From an uncultured Acholeplasmatales bacterium (GTDB lineage Bacteria; Bacillota_I; Bacilli_A; ML615J-28; CAG-698), in the NCBI GenBank assembly GCA_937877075.1, contig CALEGD010000031.1, positions 1 to 15,758 on the forward strand: a DNA stretch of 15,758 nt. Reading direction: 5' to 3'. The position numbers and the translations under genes are program-made. The notes below the pieces were generated by a model. It did no database searches. It was not told where the DNA came from and saw only the letters and a list, made by a program, of their open reading frames with translations. Below, piece by piece: positions 1 through 7,120 of the stretch. The number at the start of each line of letters is the position of its first letter. Position 1 is the stretch's first letter.

Positions 1-1
1 T

Positions 2-127
2 GTTACGGTTGTTAAGACAACTCCAATAGTGTATGCAATTATTATGTCAATACTTGCTGGAGCTTCAATTGGATTTCTATTATTCAAACTTATTGATAGA
101 ATTTTCATTAAATTAAAAAAACATTGA
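2..127 (+). CDS. C-terminal fragment of an unidentified membrane protein
   Basis: The window opens inside a gene; the frame starting at base 2 reads 41 codons to a TGA stop at 125-127. It encodes one strongly hydrophobic segment (about residues 9-28 of the fragment, around AIIMSILAGASIGFLLF) followed by a short basic tail ending KLKKH. This is typical of the last transmembrane helix and cytoplasmic tail of an integral membrane protein, for example a transporter subunit. I do not recognise the family from this piece. A hairpin follows the stop within a few bases, so this is probably the last gene of its transcript. The reading frame is clear; the function is unknown. Confidence 0.6.
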   Translation, partial: VTVVKTTPIVYAIIMSILAGASIGFLLFKLIDRIFIKLKKH

Positions 128-130
128 TTA

Positions 131-164
131 ATGCAGCTTTAGCCAGAAATGGCTAAAGCCGCAT
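131..164 (+). terminator. Strong hairpin after the membrane-protein gene
   Basis: Two 14-base arms (131-144 and 151-164, core GCTTTAGCC / GGCTAAAGC) pair with a single A-C mismatch around a 6-base loop. The hairpin begins three bases after the stop of the upstream gene. There is no clean T-run after it (only TATGCATTT), so it may be a weak terminator or an mRNA-stabilising structure rather than a classical intrinsic terminator. It could also influence the broken gene that starts at 189. Confidence 0.5.
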
Positions 165-188
165 TATGCATTTAAGAGGGGTAATTAC

Positions 189-1713
189 ATGATTAAATTA
201 AATAATATTTCAAAAATTTATATGAATGGAAGTCAAATAAATGCTGGAATTAAAGAAATAACAGTGAATTTTTCATGTGGTGAGTTTATTGCTATTACTG
301 GTTCTTCGGGTAGTGGAAAAACCACTTTACTAACATTCTTGCCGTATATGATAGTAGACAATGAAGAAACGGAATACTTTGATGAAACAGATTGGCAGAA
401 GTACAGAAAAGAAAAAATCAGTTTTGTTCATCAAGACTACAACTTGATTGAAAATTATTCTGTATATCAAAATATTGAATTAGCTTATATAATAAATAAT
501 TACTACTCAAAGAAAGAGAGGATTAAGAAAAAATTCTTGGTTTTATTAGAAGTGTTTAGTTGTCCGAACAAACCAACCAGAGAGTAGTTACTCTTTCTGG
601 TGGGCAAAAACATGTTGCAACTCATAATATTTCAGACTTTAAAAAAGTGATTACACGCGAAATAAGACTTGAAGACGGAAAAATCGCATATGATACAAAA
701 TCAAATGGTAACTGGAAGCAAATCAAAAATTAATCAACAAATATCAAATTAGAATCTACGAAATTATGGGGTAGATTATTAAGAACAAGTCTAATAAACA
801 ATCGCAAGGTCAACAGTTTATATATTTTTTTGACAAGTATGGTTCTTTTGTTAATACTTGTTATCTTTTAGGTAGCCTATGAACTAAATAAACCATTTAA
901 TCATTTAAATATGATTACACCTGTTTTTGGTTCTGTTACTGATAAAAAAATTATTGCTGTAAAAAAAGATAAAACACCATTTAACGATAGTGATTTAGAA
1001 TACATAAAAAGTATACCTGAAATTGCTTCCACTAATTTATACGATGCGATGTCTAGTTTTACCCTGGTCTTACCAATTGAATATGATCATGTTAAAGACT
1101 ACTTAAACTTTTCATTTGATATTGTAAATGACAATATAACTTTAAGTTCGGGAAGAATCCCTACTGCTTTAGATGAAATAATAATATCTACTAAAAATGG
1201 TCAACCATTAACTGCTCCCAACTTAATTAATGAACAGTTAGTTCCCTGTTACAAAGGCGTTGACTACAAGACCGAAGTGATAAAAATTGTTGGATATACA
1301 AAAGCTGATAATGAAAAAAATCAGGTTACTTATTTTACTTTAGATGCGGCAAAAACACTCCGAAAAAAATATATAGATCAAAATGGGACAATCACCTTTA
1401 TTAATCAAGGAGGTCACTCCATTCTACAAGAAAAGTTTCGATTCTGATTGATGAATATGTTTTAGACAATCAAATCTACACAAGTAATAATATCCTTTCT
1501 TTATTAGGAAATACTGATGAATCTTTTTAAAATCATTTTTTCTACTAACCTTTTTGGGAATAAGGTTTCTAATTTATTTGTGCATAAAATTGAAGATGCA
1601 CCAAATCTATCAAGATTCTCATCAGCTATGAAAAAGAGAGTTCTTATGGAAAAGCCATAGACCAAGAGTTGGTTGGTGGCTTTATTGAAATTTATCACTA
1701 CAAAGAAATATGA
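189..1713 (+). pseudogene. Decayed MacB-like ABC transporter (ATPase fused to FtsX-type permease)
   Basis: The ATG at 189 follows a good RBS (AAGAGGGG at about 174-181). The first 120 or so codons are a normal ABC ATPase: Walker A GSSGSGKT at residues 38-45 and a Q-loop around Q82. The frame shifts at about 555-560; from 560 the next frame reads on through TLSGGQ (signature at 593-607) and then jumps straight to an H-loop-like ATHN. About 70 codons that should hold Walker B and the D-loop are missing. The same frame meets TAA at 731 but continues with sequence typical of the permease start (KLWGRLLRTSLINNR and a hydrophobic segment), then TAG at 869 where Gln (CAG) would fit, then an extracytoplasmic MacB-core-like stretch to about 1430. 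Another shift leads into a frame ending at 1530, and scraps persist to about 1713. The C-terminal permease helices are absent. In MacB/LolCDE-type systems such proteins export peptides or lipoproteins; this copy cannot work. The family call rests on motifs; the ATPase half is certain. Confidence 0.88.
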
Positions 1714-1808
1714 AACAACTTATCAGTAGGGAATTAGTATTGGATAGTATTTTGAAAATAAAAGAATATTTTTTAAATCACCTTTAATTAAATCAATAAG
1801 AACTTTAA

Positions 1809-1838
1809 TTGACATAAAGTTATTATAACATTTATAAT
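1809..1838 (+). promoter_or_regulatory. Sigma-A-type promoter of the deacetylase gene
   Basis: Perfect -35 TTGACA (1809-1814) and perfect -10 TATAAT (1833-1838) separated by 18 bases. The transcript would start near 1845 and give a leader of only about 20 bases before the GGTGAT ribosome binding site and TTG start at 1868. This indicates transcription independent of the dead gene upstream. Confidence 0.8.
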
Positions 1839-1867
1839 ATTAGGAAATAATACAAATGGTGATTTAG

Positions 1868-3085
1868 TTGAAAAAAAGTTATATATTAATTATATTATTA
1901 TTAATCATGATTTTTTTAATAGGATGCCATAAAAAAGAAGAACCTTTACCAAAGAGTTTAATAATTAGTAATAAGAATATTTCATCTACTGAAGATATTT
2001 TTAAGTATAATATTAATTATCCGAATATCCAACAAATAGAAATTGATGAATATATTGAAAAAGAAATCATGATGTTATTAGAAAAATTAAAACATAATTA
2101 TTTAATAAATCAGGCTTATCTAAATATTGATTATCAATCATTTGATAGAGAAGGTGTTATTAGTTTTCTTTTTAATATTAAAATAATAAAAGATAATAAA
2201 AACATTAAAGAGATAATCCGAACATATAATTTTGATATCATTAATAATCAATTAATTATCTTAAATGATAGAATACTTCAAGATATTTATCTTCCAATTC
2301 TTAATGAAAAATTAAAATCGTATAAATTGAATCTTAATCTTTATGATTTAAAAATCCTAAAATATATAATTAAAAAAAATGAAATAACATTTATTATTCC
2401 CAAAGAAGTCACGAGGAAAGAAGATATCCAAATCATAATTGGTAATCAAGGTGATGATTATGTTTCGATAACTGAACCTTTAGAAGAAGAGCCCAAGAAG
2501 TATGTTGCCATAACTTTTGATGATGGACCCAGTAATTCCACAATTGATTTAGTAAACTTAATTAATAAATATAATGTTAAAGCAACATTTTTTTTGTTAG
2601 GTAATAATGTTAAAAGATATCCGCAAGCTGTTAAATATATCTATGAGAATAATTATGAAATTGGTAATCACTCTTATAGTCATTCCGACTTTACCAAAAT
2701 AAGTATTGACGAAGTGGAATATGAAATAGATAAAACTCAAGAAGTTATTTATGATCTTATTCAATCATATCCTAAAGTATTCAGATTCCCTTATGGAAAA
2801 TATAATGATTACATTTTAAATTTTATTAATTATCCAATAATTCTCTGGAATTGTGATTCAGAGGATTGGCGTTCTTTGGATAAAAATATTATCTTTAGAA
2901 ATGTTTTGAAAGACTTATCTGATAATTCGATCATTATCTTTCATGATTTTACAAATTATCGGAAAGAATCAATTGAAAATATAATAAAGTATTTAAAAGA
3001 GGAAAACTATGAATTCGTGACAATTTCAGAGTTATTTAATTTTCACAAAGAAGAAAATATTATCTATGGTAAGATATATAGGTAG
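1868..3085 (+). CDS. Lipoprotein polysaccharide (peptidoglycan) deacetylase, PdaC-like, NodB domain
   Basis: A 405-residue predicted lipoprotein. It starts at TTG (1868) with RBS GGTGAT just upstream. Residues 1-19 are a signal sequence and the lipobox LIGC places the lipidated cysteine at 20, so it should be anchored on the outer face of the membrane. Residues of about 25-205 form an alpha/beta region like the DUF4163/DUF3298 part of Bacillus PdaC (my reading, not searched). The NodB carbohydrate-esterase-4 domain follows from about 212, with all standard motifs: TFDDGP (D218, D219), metal-binding H268 and H272 in HSYSH, RFPYG at 306-310, the W327/D330/D333/W334 stretch, and catalytic H359 in FHD. 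Such enzymes remove N-acetyl groups from peptidoglycan sugars, or from chitin or xylan; the PdaC-like layout favours cell-wall modification and lysozyme resistance. It is a single gene with its own promoter. Substrate is inferred; the fold and catalytic set are clear. Confidence 0.9.
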   Translation: MKKSYILIILLLIMIFLIGCHKKEEPLPKSLIISNKNISSTEDIFKYNINYPNIQQIEIDEYIEKEIMMLLEKLKHNYLINQAYLNIDYQSFDREGVISFLFNIKIIKDNKNIKEIIRTYNFDIINNQLIILNDRILQDIYLPILNEKLKSYKLNLNLYDLKILKYIIKKNEITFIIPKEVTRKEDIQIIIGNQGDDYVSITEPLEEEPKKYVAITFDDGPSNSTIDLVNLINKYNVKATFFLLGNNVKRYPQAVKYIYENNYEIGNHSYSHSDFTKISIDEVEYEIDKTQEVIYDLIQSYPKVFRFPYGKYNDYILNFINYPIILWNCDSEDWRSLDKNIIFRNVLKDLSDNSIIIFHDFTNYRKESIENIIKYLKEENYEFVTISELFNFHKEENIIYGKIYR

Positions 3086-3227
3086 TATAAAAAAGGTAGG
3101 GTAAAAGTCATAATCAATTATCAAATTTTGTAATATAGGAATAACCTAAAAGAAATCCTATTAAAAAATATTTGAATTTTAATCTGATTAATATAGATTA
3201 TTTAATTTCCTTTTTAGGGCTATCAAA

Positions 3228-3256
3228 TTGTACAAAGTTCGCTTTCCTTTCATACT
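3228..3256 (+). promoter_or_regulatory. Possible weak promoter before the helical-bundle gene
   Basis: TTGTAC (3228-3233), 17 bases, then CATACT (3251-3256), each a partial match to consensus. A start of transcription near 3263 would place the AAGGAGG at 3272-3278 right at the beginning of the message. If correct, the reading frame upstream of 3263 is not translated. Low-confidence call. Confidence 0.3.
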
Positions 3257-3285
3257 ATGTATTGCATATGGAAGGAGGATTAATA

Positions 3286-3861
3286 ATAAATAAAGATCAT
3301 GAATTTAAATGCAAACCAGCAGCATATACCAGAAAACAAGTAAAACTAATGAATAAATTTCGAATGCTTTGGGAACAGCATGATGTCTGGACCAGAGAAA
3401 CAATTAATGGAATTGTTTTTGAACTCCCGAATCTTGAGTTGACTACTGCACGCCTACTCAGAAATCCGGTCGACTTCGCAAATGCTTTAAAACAATTCTA
3501 CGGAAACAGAATTTCCGGTAGATTTCAAGATTTATTAACAGAACATCTGGTTTTAGCGGCTGATTTAGTAAATGCTGTAAAAGTTGGAGATAATGAAGCA
3601 GCTCTTGAAATCGAAAAAGATTGGTTTAAAAATGCGGAAGCTATTGCCTGTTTCTTGGGAAGAATTAATCCGTTCTGGTCCAGAAAGGAATGGAAAGAAA
3701 TGATGTTTCAACATCTTGAATTGGTTAAATCAGAAGCCCTATTCTTACTTAACGGAGAATATGAAGCCAATATCGCTGTCTATGACAAGATAGAAAAACA
3801 GACTTTAGAAATGGCAGATGAAATGTCGGAAGGGATTATTAAGCAGTTTTGTTTATGTTAG
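3286..3861 (+). CDS. Helical-bundle protein of the family often mislabelled 'acetylglutamate kinase'; start codon uncertain (ATA?)
   Basis: From about 3286 the frame encodes some 191 residues, almost all helix. It resembles a Bacillota family of about 150-170 residues that databases often label acetylglutamate kinase without cause; it has no kinase motifs. Conserved-looking marks are WEQH (H32), TEHL (E86, H87), FQHLE (H143) and a C-terminal YDKIEKQ...EMADEM helix. The spaced Glu/His pairs suggest a metal-binding bundle, but the function is unknown. The start is a puzzle. The only strong RBS, AAGGAGG at 3272-3278, lies seven bases before ATA (3286), and the nearest ATG (3299) is out of frame. 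A TTG at 3172 extends the frame but has no RBS, and the first well-placed in-frame ATG is 3349 (170 residues), also without one. ATA may be a mutated ATG or a rare start. A terminator follows at 3871. The frame and family are good; the start is not. Confidence 0.75.
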   Translation: MNKDHEFKCKPAAYTRKQVKLMNKFRMLWEQHDVWTRETINGIVFELPNLELTTARLLRNPVDFANALKQFYGNRISGRFQDLLTEHLVLAADLVNAVKVGDNEAALEIEKDWFKNAEAIACFLGRINPFWSRKEWKEMMFQHLELVKSEALFLLNGEYEANIAVYDKIEKQTLEMADEMSEGIIKQFCLC

Positions 3862-3870
3862 TATAATATT

Positions 3871-3915
3871 AGCGGAATCTAATTATTTTTGGTTAGTGTT
3901 CCGCTTCTTTATTTT
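3871..3915 (+). terminator. Intrinsic terminator after the helical-bundle gene
   Basis: Arms AGCGGAA (3871-3877) and TTCCGCT (3899-3905) pair perfectly, with further TAA/TTA pairing inside, followed by a T-rich tail (TCTTTATTTT). It starts ten bases after the stop codon at 3861. Confidence 0.75.
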
Positions 3916-3978
3916 AGGAAATATTCACTAAGTTAACAAACTAAAAAATATTTTTTTCAAGTCATTATAATTTTATTA

Positions 3979-3987
3979 TGTTATAAT
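3979..3987 (+). promoter_or_regulatory. Extended -10 promoter of the coiled-coil gene
   Basis: TGTTATAAT: a perfect TATAAT (3982-3987) with the TGN extension that can replace a -35 box. No good -35 is seen at the usual distance; a T-rich stretch lies around 3951-3958. The RBS GGGGG at 4008-4012 and ATG at 4019 follow at a normal distance. Confidence 0.6.
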
Positions 3988-4018
3988 GATAAAAGGATAA
4001 ATAAATTTGGGGGTTACT

Positions 4019-4945
4019 ATGAATTTAGATCAGCAGATTATGGATTTAAGACAAAATGTCGGCGAAAAGGCGATGTATGAAAGAAAGTTAAATGAGGCCC
4101 AAGTGGAGTACCGTGCGGTTTGTAAGAAGGAAGCGGAATTAAAAGCAATCCTTTTGAAAGAAAAAAAGGATGTTCACAAATTGGAATCGGTTTCATTGTT
4201 GAAGATGTGGTATTCTATCTTTGGAAATAAGAGCGAAAAACTTGAGAAGGAAAAGGCTGAGTTATCAAGAGCAGAGTATAAATATAAGATAACTAAAGCT
4301 TCTTTGGATGATTTAAAAGAAGAAATAGAAAATTTAAAACATAAATTAAGTACTATTAAAAATAATGAAAAGATACTGAAAAGGCTTTATGAGCAAAAGG
4401 AAAGAGACTTACTGTCTTTAGCCGGAGAGAATAGTAAAAAGATTAAGGAAATAAACGAAAAGCTTGACCGGTTAAATTCTGATGCTATCGAACTTCAAGA
4501 AGCAGTAGTAGCCGGAAAACACCTCGCTATGGGTCTAAGGAATAGTTTAGTTAATTTGGAAAAAGCAAGCAGACTTGGAACATGGGATATGTTTGGCGGC
4601 GGTTTTTTTATTGATATGATGAAACACTCGCATATCGATCAAGCAAAAAGAAATCTTGAGGATCTAAAGTATCTATCTGATAGGTTTACGCGGGAATTAA
4701 AAGATGTTAATATTACCCTGGATATGAATATTAATATCAGTGGTTTTCTTTCCTTTTCAGATTGGTTCTTTGATGGGTTCTTTGTTGACATGTTTGTAAA
4801 GAAAAGGATTGATGAAGCAAGGGTAAAGCTTGAAGAACAAATAAGACAAGTAGAAGCTGTTTTGGAAGATATTAAAAATAAACATGATAAAGGAATGTCT
4901 GAAATCTCTCATCTTAATGAAACAAAAATGAATTTACTATTTTAG
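4019..4945 (+). CDS. Cytosolic coiled-coil protein with a duplicated aromatic/glycine motif, function unknown
   Basis: A 308-residue protein with no signal peptide and no clear membrane span. I place the start at ATG 4019, six bases after the GGGGG RBS; the in-frame TTG at 4007 lies before that RBS. Residues of about 1-170 are Lys/Glu-rich heptad-like helix, broken near 60-70 by SLLKMWYSIFGNK. Then a motif occurs twice: around W189 (GTWDMFGGGFFIDM, then HIDQAKRNLE) and around W249 (SDWFFDGFFVDM, then RIDEARVKLE). The pattern is W, D, aromatic, glycine, FF, D-M, then I-D-x-A and a new helix, which suggests two copies of one structural unit capped by coiled coil. I recall similar W-D-GGG...I-D-A proteins in Bacillota but no known role. 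It has its own promoter and is convergent with the DUF2935 gene on the other strand, with about 40 bases between. A scaffold or partner role is a guess. Confidence 0.8.
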   Translation: MNLDQQIMDLRQNVGEKAMYERKLNEAQVEYRAVCKKEAELKAILLKEKKDVHKLESVSLLKMWYSIFGNKSEKLEKEKAELSRAEYKYKITKASLDDLKEEIENLKHKLSTIKNNEKILKRLYEQKERDLLSLAGENSKKIKEINEKLDRLNSDAIELQEAVVAGKHLAMGLRNSLVNLEKASRLGTWDMFGGGFFIDMMKHSHIDQAKRNLEDLKYLSDRFTRELKDVNITLDMNINISGFLSFSDWFFDGFFVDMFVKKRIDEARVKLEEQIRQVEAVLEDIKNKHDKGMSEISHLNETKMNLLF

Positions 4946-4956
4946 AAATTTTTAAT

Positions 4957-4981
4957 ATAAAAAGACAGTCATTAGACTGCC
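4957..4981 (-). terminator. Terminator of the DUF2935 gene (minus strand)
   Basis: On the minus strand GGCAGTC, loop TAAT, GACTGTC, then five T. The seven pairs include one G-U wobble that would be an A-C mismatch if read on the plus strand, so it serves mainly the minus-strand gene, whose stop is only four bases away. It may also weakly stop the convergent coiled-coil transcript. Confidence 0.65.
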
Positions 4982-4985
4982 TTGG

Positions 4986-5891
4986 TTAACGAGCTTTTTT
5001 CATTCTTTCAAGAAGATGAAGGTAATGATTAGCTTCTCTTAGTACATGATCTCCGAGAAGAGGTACCATAATCGACCTGATTTTACATCCGATTAGCCCT
5101 TGGGTTCCTTGGGTTTTAAAGTTTTTTATTTCTTTGGTAAGCCTTTGACTTTCACTTAAGAGAGTTGAAAATTGGTTCATTCTCAATCCTTCAATCTTTC
5201 TGTTTAATTCATTATATCTAATAGCGAAACTATTGGCGATTTCCATTAAATCCTCTTCAGTTGGATCCAGATAACCACGGATAAATTCCGAATGTTCTTC
5301 CATTATTTGATTCCAAAAGAATTCCTCCTCCAAGGCTTTTTTGTAGAGGTTTTCCGCTTCCATTCGATTTTGTAATTTTGTTAAAAGATCAACAAAAAGA
5401 ATTGCTTCTCGACGGATGTGTTCAATAAGTAAAGGATAGTTTAAGGAAAAAAGGTCGCAAGAAAGCATTGAGTTTAAAACATTTGTTTTATAGCGAATTA
5501 AATTTTTGGTAGCACTCAAAGCCCGATTATTAAGGTTATTAACTTTTTCAATTAAAATCGGCTCAAAATTGACTCCCGGTCTTGGAACTTTAAGTTCCGC
5601 TTGGGTTAAAGCGGTGTCGATTCTAAATCCCGTTAAATGGTAGGTCTTTTCCTCTGCATCAAGCGTGTATTCTGTGACCGCATCATCCCTCATATCTATT
5701 ACTCCAGAAGCCAATTCAACGGCTGTTTTTAATAAATTATTGAAGTTGGAATTGAATTCACTCGCTTCCCGGATAAAATCTTGATCTTTCGGTGGAAAAG
5801 AAACTGCCAAGAACAGTGAGTGTTCTTTCATTATCCTTAAGAAAAATAAATTCAGTTCTAGCGATTGCTTTACATAGGTTTCATTTGTCAT
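4986..5891 (-). CDS. DUF2935 family protein, two-repeat helical bundle, probably metal-binding
   Basis: A 301-residue protein with an excellent RBS (AGGAGGAG) before its ATG at 5891-5889. It is two homologous all-helical halves. The first opens with FFLRIMKEHSLFL (E23, H24) and a DxxFIxEAxxF helix; the second opens with FFWNQIMEEHSEFIRG (E199, H200) and EEDLMEIANSF. Each half later has a matching helix: EHIRREA (H158, E162) and DHVLREANHY (H282, E286). This layout is that of DUF2935 proteins of Bacillus and Clostridia, whose known structure is a pair of four-helix bundles with bound metal. The four Glu/His pairs here are the likely ligands. Cellular role is not established. No signal peptide, so cytosolic. 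It is divergent from the kdg operon with about 195 bases between, and has its own terminator. The minus-strand promoter is not clear; TATACT (complement of 5942-5947) is a candidate -10 without a good -35. Confidence 0.87.
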   Translation of the reverse strand: MTNETYVKQSLELNLFFLRIMKEHSLFLAVSFPPKDQDFIREASEFNSNFNNLLKTAVELASGVIDMRDDAVTEYTLDAEEKTYHLTGFRIDTALTQAELKVPRPGVNFEPILIEKVNNLNNRALSATKNLIRYKTNVLNSMLSCDLFSLNYPLLIEHIRREAILFVDLLTKLQNRMEAENLYKKALEEEFFWNQIMEEHSEFIRGYLDPTEEDLMEIANSFAIRYNELNRKIEGLRMNQFSTLLSESQRLTKEIKNFKTQGTQGLIGCKIRSIMVPLLGDHVLREANHYLHLLERMKKAR

Positions 5892-5983
5892 ATTAACTCC
5901 TCCTGCTAAATATATATGAATTGTTTGTCTTAATAATTCATAGTATAGAAAATACAGAAAGTTTCAGACAGCCAATAATCTAT

Positions 5984-6003
5984 TCTCTTGACATAATAAG
6001 AGA
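5984..6003. promoter_or_regulatory. Inverted repeat overlapping the -35 of the kdg promoter (candidate operator)
   Basis: TCTCTT (5984-5989) and AAGAGA (5998-6003) form perfect six-base arms eight bases apart. The left arm overlaps the TTGACA box, so a dimeric regulator bound here would block RNA polymerase. Short AT-rich arms arise by chance easily, so this is only a candidate. Confidence 0.3.
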
Positions 6004-6016
6004 TTTAAGATAAAAT
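5988..6016 (+). promoter_or_regulatory. Promoter of the kdgK-kduI-kdgA operon
   Basis: Perfect -35 TTGACA (5988-5993), 17 bases, then TAAAAT (6011-6016). Transcription should begin near 6023, leaving a leader of about 60 bases before kdgK. The strength of the boxes suggests that expression is limited by a repressor; see the palindromes overlapping the -35 and lying downstream. Confidence 0.82.
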
Positions 6017-6031
6017 ATCAATAGACAATAT

Positions 6032-6048
6032 TATGAACGCAGTTCGTA
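6032..6048. promoter_or_regulatory. Near-palindrome in the kdg operon leader (candidate operator)
   Basis: TATGAACGCAGTTCGTA: core GAAC-GCA-GTTC is perfectly symmetric, and the outer bases pair except for one position. It lies about 10-25 bases downstream of the predicted transcription start, where a repressor would act as a roadblock. Uronate genes are commonly under GntR- or LacI-family repressors released by KDG or related acids; no such regulator gene is in the window. Confidence 0.45.
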
Positions 6049-6085
6049 GACTCGGACAATAAATATTTTTAGAAAAGGAGACATA

Positions 6086-7108
6086 ATGGCAAAAATAGTG
6101 ACTTTCGGTGAAATCATGTTAAGATTGTCACCGCCAGGATATCAGCGTTTTGCACAAGCTGATAGTTTTGATGTTGTTTACGGAGGGGGCGAAGCTAATG
6201 TCAGCGTCTCTCTTGCAAATTATGGTCATCATTCATTTTTTGTAACGAAATTACCTAAGCATGAAATCGGACAGTCTGCCGTAAATGCTTTACGGAGATT
6301 CGGAGTTGATACCTCTTTTATCGCAAGAGGCGGCGAACGTATCGGAATCTATTTTCTTGAACATGGAGCTTCAATGCGACCATCAAAGGTAATTTACGAC
6401 CGTGCTCAAAGTGCTATTTCTGAAGCTAAAGTAGAGGATTTTGATTTTGACGCTATTTTTCAAGATGCCGATTGGTTTCATTTTACCGGTATTACCCCGG
6501 CAATTTCTCCCAAAAGTGCTATAGTATTAGAAGAAGCGTTAAAAGTTGCAAAGAAATACCAGGTTACAATTTCCTGTGATTTAAATTATCGGAAGAAACT
6601 TTGGACAGAAGCAGAAGCTCAAAAAGTTATGACTAAACTGATGCAATATGTTGATGTTTGCATCGGCAATGAAGAAGATGCTGAAAAGTGCCTCGGTTTT
6701 AAACCTCACGCAACAGATGTTACGACCGGAAAACTTTCCTTAGACGGTTATAAGTCAATTTTCAAAGAAATGATGGATAAATTCAATTTCCGTTATGTTG
6801 CGACTAGCTTACGCGAAAGTTACTCTGCAAGCGATAATGGTTGGAGCGCATTAATCTATGATGGAAAAGAGTTCTATCAATCAAAGAAATATGAAATTAG
6901 AATTGTTGATAGAGTCGGTGGTGGTGATAGTTTTGCTTCCGGTTTAATCAATGGACTTCTTACTAAAGATAATTTCAAGGATGCTCTGGAATTTGCAGTC
7001 GGAGCCAGTGCTTTGAAACACACCATATTTGGGGATTTCAACCTTGTAAATACGGCTGAAGTTGAAAATCTAATTAAAGGCGATGCCTCTGGGCGTGTGC
7101 AAAGATAA
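6086..7108 (+). CDS. kdgK: 2-keto-3-deoxygluconate (KDG) kinase
   Basis: PfkB/ribokinase-family sugar kinase of 340 residues, normal for KdgK. It phosphorylates KDG with ATP to 2-keto-3-deoxy-6-phosphogluconate (KDPG), the substrate of the aldolase two genes on. Family signatures: sugar-binding GGGEAN at 33-38 and the ATP/anion-hole signature DRVGGGDSFASG with catalytic base D281. The stretches IYDRAQSAIS and SCDLNYRKKLW are typical of KDG kinases rather than of fructokinases or ribokinases. Start ATG 6086 has RBS AAGGAG at 6075-6080. It is the first gene of a three-gene operon; its stop codon overlaps the RBS of kduI. Cytosolic. The operon partners make the substrate assignment strong. Confidence 0.94.
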   Translation: MAKIVTFGEIMLRLSPPGYQRFAQADSFDVVYGGGEANVSVSLANYGHHSFFVTKLPKHEIGQSAVNALRRFGVDTSFIARGGERIGIYFLEHGASMRPSKVIYDRAQSAISEAKVEDFDFDAIFQDADWFHFTGITPAISPKSAIVLEEALKVAKKYQVTISCDLNYRKKLWTEAEAQKVMTKLMQYVDVCIGNEEDAEKCLGFKPHATDVTTGKLSLDGYKSIFKEMMDKFNFRYVATSLRESYSASDNGWSALIYDGKEFYQSKKYEIRIVDRVGGGDSFASGLINGLLTKDNFKDALEFAVGASALKHTIFGDFNLVNTAEVENLIKGDASGRVQR

Positions 7109-7120
7109 GGAGTGAAAAAT

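Noticed and set aside
1504..1698. Minus-strand reading frame of 64 codons opposite the transporter remnants
   Set aside because: It lies antisense to the pseudogene, has no RBS or recognisable motif, and is explained by decay of the other strand.
3135..3161. Hairpin ATAGGA / TCCTAT after the deacetylase gene as a terminator
   Set aside because: Only six weak pairs with a 15-base loop and an A-rich rather than T-rich tail; TAATCT/AGATTA at 3180-3200 is equally weak. I see no convincing terminator for this gene.
3172..3285. N-terminal extension of the helical-bundle protein from TTG at 3172
   Set aside because: There is no RBS before 3172, the extension has none of the domain's character, and the strong RBS at 3272-3278 would then lie inside the coding region.
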